NCBI GenBank assembly: GCA_039208045.1
Contig: JBCCRH010000068.1
Coordinates: 1 to 17,913, forward strand
Source: JBCCRH01 sp039208045
GTDB taxonomy: Bacteria > Bacteroidota > Bacteroidia > Chitinophagales > Saprospiraceae
Direction of reading: 5' to 3'
Length of the DNA: 17,913 nt
Shown here: positions 16,459-17,913 of the stretch, one piece after another
How the letters are laid out: each line of letters begins with the position of its first letter
How positions within the stretch are numbered: position 1 is the first letter of the stretch
The notes under the pieces: generated by a model
The model's input: only the letters and a program-made list of their open reading frames with translations
The model's database searches: none
What the model was told of the DNA's origin: nothing
Program-made: the position numbers and the translations under genes

Positions 16459-16902
16459 ATGTCACCCCTTTCCCATCTTATCCGAACCAATGATGTGGCA
16501 GCCATCAAAACTTTGCTTACACGACAACCCGCATTAGCTAACCAAGCAGATCAACGAGGCTTTTCCCCGCTCATTTTGGCCACTTACATGGGCAGTACAG
16601 CCGTCACTCAGGCCCTGATAGAGTGTGGCGCCAAGGTCAATGCACAGGATGCTTCTGGTAATACTGCACTGATGGGCGTTACCTTCAAAGGCAATCCAGA
16701 ATTAGTCACGCTATTGATCGACCATGGCGCAGAGCTTGACCTTCAGAATAAAGAAGGCTCAACAGCATTAATGTTTGCGGTAAATTATGGTCAAGCCGAA
16801 ATAGCAAAGCTGCTAATCGCCAAAGGAGCGGATACCACTATAAAAGATGTAAAGGGCCTATCAGCGATGGATTATGCGGCGCAAAAGGGCGTAGTTCTCT
16901 AG
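16459..16902 (+). CDS. Ankyrin-repeat protein, probable OxyR target
   Basis: This 147-residue protein consists almost wholly of about four ankyrin repeats: around 3-32, 33-64 (GFSPLILATYMGSTAVTQALIECGAKVN), 65-98 (GNTALMGVTFKGNPELVTLLIDHGAELD) and 99-131 (GSTALMFAVNYGQAEIAKLLIAKGADTT), plus a short capping unit (KGLSAMDYAAQKG). No signal peptide is visible, so it is cytoplasmic. Ankyrin repeats bind other proteins. In several bacteria small ankyrin proteins are encoded beside catalases and are needed for peroxide resistance (Pseudomonas ankB is the known example). Its divergent pairing with a complete OxyR here suggests the same role; the partner enzyme is not in the window. The start ATG at 16459 follows the predicted promoter by about 19 bases. 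Confidence 0.88.
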   Translation: MSPLSHLIRTNDVAAIKTLLTRQPALANQADQRGFSPLILATYMGSTAVTQALIECGAKVNAQDASGNTALMGVTFKGNPELVTLLIDHGAELDLQNKEGSTALMFAVNYGQAEIAKLLIAKGADTTIKDVKGLSAMDYAAQKGVVL

Positions 16903-16961
16903 ACATTCAACTATTCCGATCATCATACCTTTTTCAAGTCATAAAATGTAAGGTTTGACTT

Positions 16962-16987
16962 ATTTTAGGTAGCCTAAAATCTACCTA
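16962..16987 (+). promoter_or_regulatory. Two overlapping, mutually exclusive hairpins just before the pirin start
   Basis: ATTTTAGG (16962-16969) and CCTAAAAT (16973-16980) pair perfectly around TAG. TAGGTAG (16966-16972) can instead pair with CTACCTA (16981-16987) around CCTAAAAT. The second form ends one base before the ATG at 16989 and would cover the translation start region. It may be an operator dyad or a leader switch. Confidence 0.4.
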
Positions 16988-16988
16988 C

Positions 16989-17864
16989 ATGTCAAATATT
17001 GGAATCATCATTGAAGAGCGCAGCCGCGACATTGGCGACTTCCTAGTTGGGCGCCTATTACCCTTTCGGAAAAAGAGAATGGTTGGCCCCTTTATCTTTA
17101 TCGACCATATGGGGCCTTCGGTGATTCGGCCAGGGCACTACATGGACGTTGGGCAACATCCCCACATTGGCCTCTCTACTTTGACTTACCTTTTTGAGGG
17201 CCAGATCGACCATAGGGATACCTTGGGCACTTTTCAGCGAATTACCCCTGGTGCAGTAGGCTGGATGACTGCGGGAAAAGGCATCGTCCATACCGAACGT
17301 ACGCCACCCGAGTTAAGAGATGGTGGGGAGTATCCCGTTCATGGTTTCCAGATATGGGTCGCCTTGCCCAAACATTTGGAAGAAATGAACCCTGAGTTTT
17401 CACATACGCCTGCGGAGCAACTACCCAAGTGGCAAGAAGGAGACTTGCAGTTCACGCTCGTAGCAGGCAAGGGCTATGGCAGGGAAGCGCCTGTCCCAGT
17501 GTATTCAGAGCTTTTTATGGTAGAAGTAAAATCGGACAAAGCAGCGCTGCTGGACGTAGCGGGGCAGCTATACGGCGAGATTGGGGTATGCGTGGTAGAT
17601 GGCTATATTGGTGCCTGCGGCGAGCGCATTGAGAAGGGCAATATGATGGTGTCTAAGCAAGAGGATATTTGTCAAATTGTTATGGGGGAACATACCCATG
17701 TGCTGCTCTTTGGTGGACAGCCGTTTCCAGAAGAGCGTTTTATTTATTGGAATTTTGTGGCGTCTGATAAAGCTAAATTGGAAGCTGCGAAGCAGCGCTG
17801 GGCGGATCAAACTTTTGATATGGTGCCGGGGGAGACTGGCTATGTGCCGCTGCCTGGGCGGTGA
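16989..17864 (+). CDS. Pirin family protein (bicupin)
   Basis: This 291-residue protein matches the whole pirin family. N-terminal cupin residues include GPFIFIDHMGP (33-43) and the metal-binding set HPHIGL with His57 and His59, followed by GKGIVHTE with His101 and Glu103, the usual iron ligands of pirins. The second cupin covers about 150-245, and HTHVLLFGGQPFPEERFIYWNFVAS (about 235-259) is the typical C-terminal pirin motif. Bacterial pirins have been linked to redox-dependent control and, in some cases, quercetin 2,3-dioxygenase activity; which applies here is not visible. It starts 86 bases after the ankyrin gene in the same direction, close to oxyR, and a metal- and redox-sensitive protein fits a stress cluster. 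Whether it shares the ankyrin transcript is uncertain, because a dyad sits directly before its start. Confidence 0.93.
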   Translation: MSNIGIIIEERSRDIGDFLVGRLLPFRKKRMVGPFIFIDHMGPSVIRPGHYMDVGQHPHIGLSTLTYLFEGQIDHRDTLGTFQRITPGAVGWMTAGKGIVHTERTPPELRDGGEYPVHGFQIWVALPKHLEEMNPEFSHTPAEQLPKWQEGDLQFTLVAGKGYGREAPVPVYSELFMVEVKSDKAALLDVAGQLYGEIGVCVVDGYIGACGERIEKGNMMVSKQEDICQIVMGEHTHVLLFGGQPFPEERFIYWNFVASDKAKLEAAKQRWADQTFDMVPGETGYVPLPGR

Positions 17865-17880
17865 ATTTGGGACTAGGCAC

Positions 17881-17913
17881 ACCTCGGAGACCTTAAGACT
17901 CCGGAGGTCTTAA
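17881..17913. terminator. Palindromic terminator or repeat at the window edge, incomplete
   Basis: Two alternative hairpins overlap. ACCTCGGAG (17881-17889) pairs with CTCCGGAGGT (17899-17908), and TTAAGAC (17893-17899) pairs with GTCTTAA (17907-17913). It begins 16 bases after the pirin stop, a natural place for a terminator. The window stops inside it, so a following T-run cannot be seen. It could also be the first unit of an intergenic palindromic repeat. Confidence 0.5.

Noticed and set aside
17568..17882. 104-codon minus-strand frame under pirin
   Set aside because: It is antisense to the conserved C-terminal part of pirin and has a low-complexity His/Leu-rich product.

Overview
The window comes from a Bacteroidota chromosome, most likely a gliding marine or aquatic member of the Saprospiria (Lewinella/Haliscomenobacter type). 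This rests on two type IX secretion (T9SS) C-terminal sorting domains, one type B and one type A, on SprB-like repeat proteins, a GEVED domain, a 'GDGICC' domain, a Bacteroidota-style lipoprotein, and promoter-like TAnnTTTG boxes. The lineage is an inference from protein style; no rRNA or tRNA gene is present.

Layout, left to right. Positions 1-742 (-) hold the N-terminal part of a secreted arylsulfotransferase-like protein cut by the window edge. Positions 847-2685 (+) encode a secreted four-repeat SprB-like adhesin with a type B T9SS tail. Positions 2756-3298 (+) encode a small two-helix membrane protein. Positions 3380-3571 hold a very long imperfect palindrome (arms of about 78 bases around a TAAG loop). 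Positions 3581-5509 (+) encode a lipoprotein with LVIVD/propeller-like repeats and a DUF4114-like C-terminus. An AT-richer island follows, about 5568-9450: a 942-residue protein of unknown function (-) with three internal copies of a beta-rich module, a 472-base gene-free spacer full of dyads, and a small membrane protein (+). A coiled-coil protein with a membrane segment at each end (9450-10052, +) comes next, and its start codon sits directly behind a 16-bp inverted repeat. It converges, across a clear terminator, with a giant secreted subtilase (14832-10117, -) of 1571 residues carrying five SprB-like repeats. After a 585-base spacer comes a redox-stress cluster: oxyR (-), and divergently an ankyrin-repeat protein and a pirin (+). 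The window ends in a palindromic terminator or repeat.

How the genes may work together. The left part and the subtilase are cell-surface and secreted functions dependent on Sec plus T9SS or lipoprotein sorting: adhesion, protein degradation and possibly sulfated-compound chemistry. The right end looks like a peroxide-response unit: OxyR keeps both redox cysteines in the CxxxxxxxxC arrangement, shares an 87-base divergent promoter region with the ankyrin gene, and that region holds a near-perfect palindrome and a -7 box without a -33 box, as expected for an activated promoter. The least explained part is the AT-richer island with the 942-residue protein, its dyad-rich upstream region and the small membrane proteins; this is the best candidate for something undescribed, although its function cannot be read from the sequence alone.
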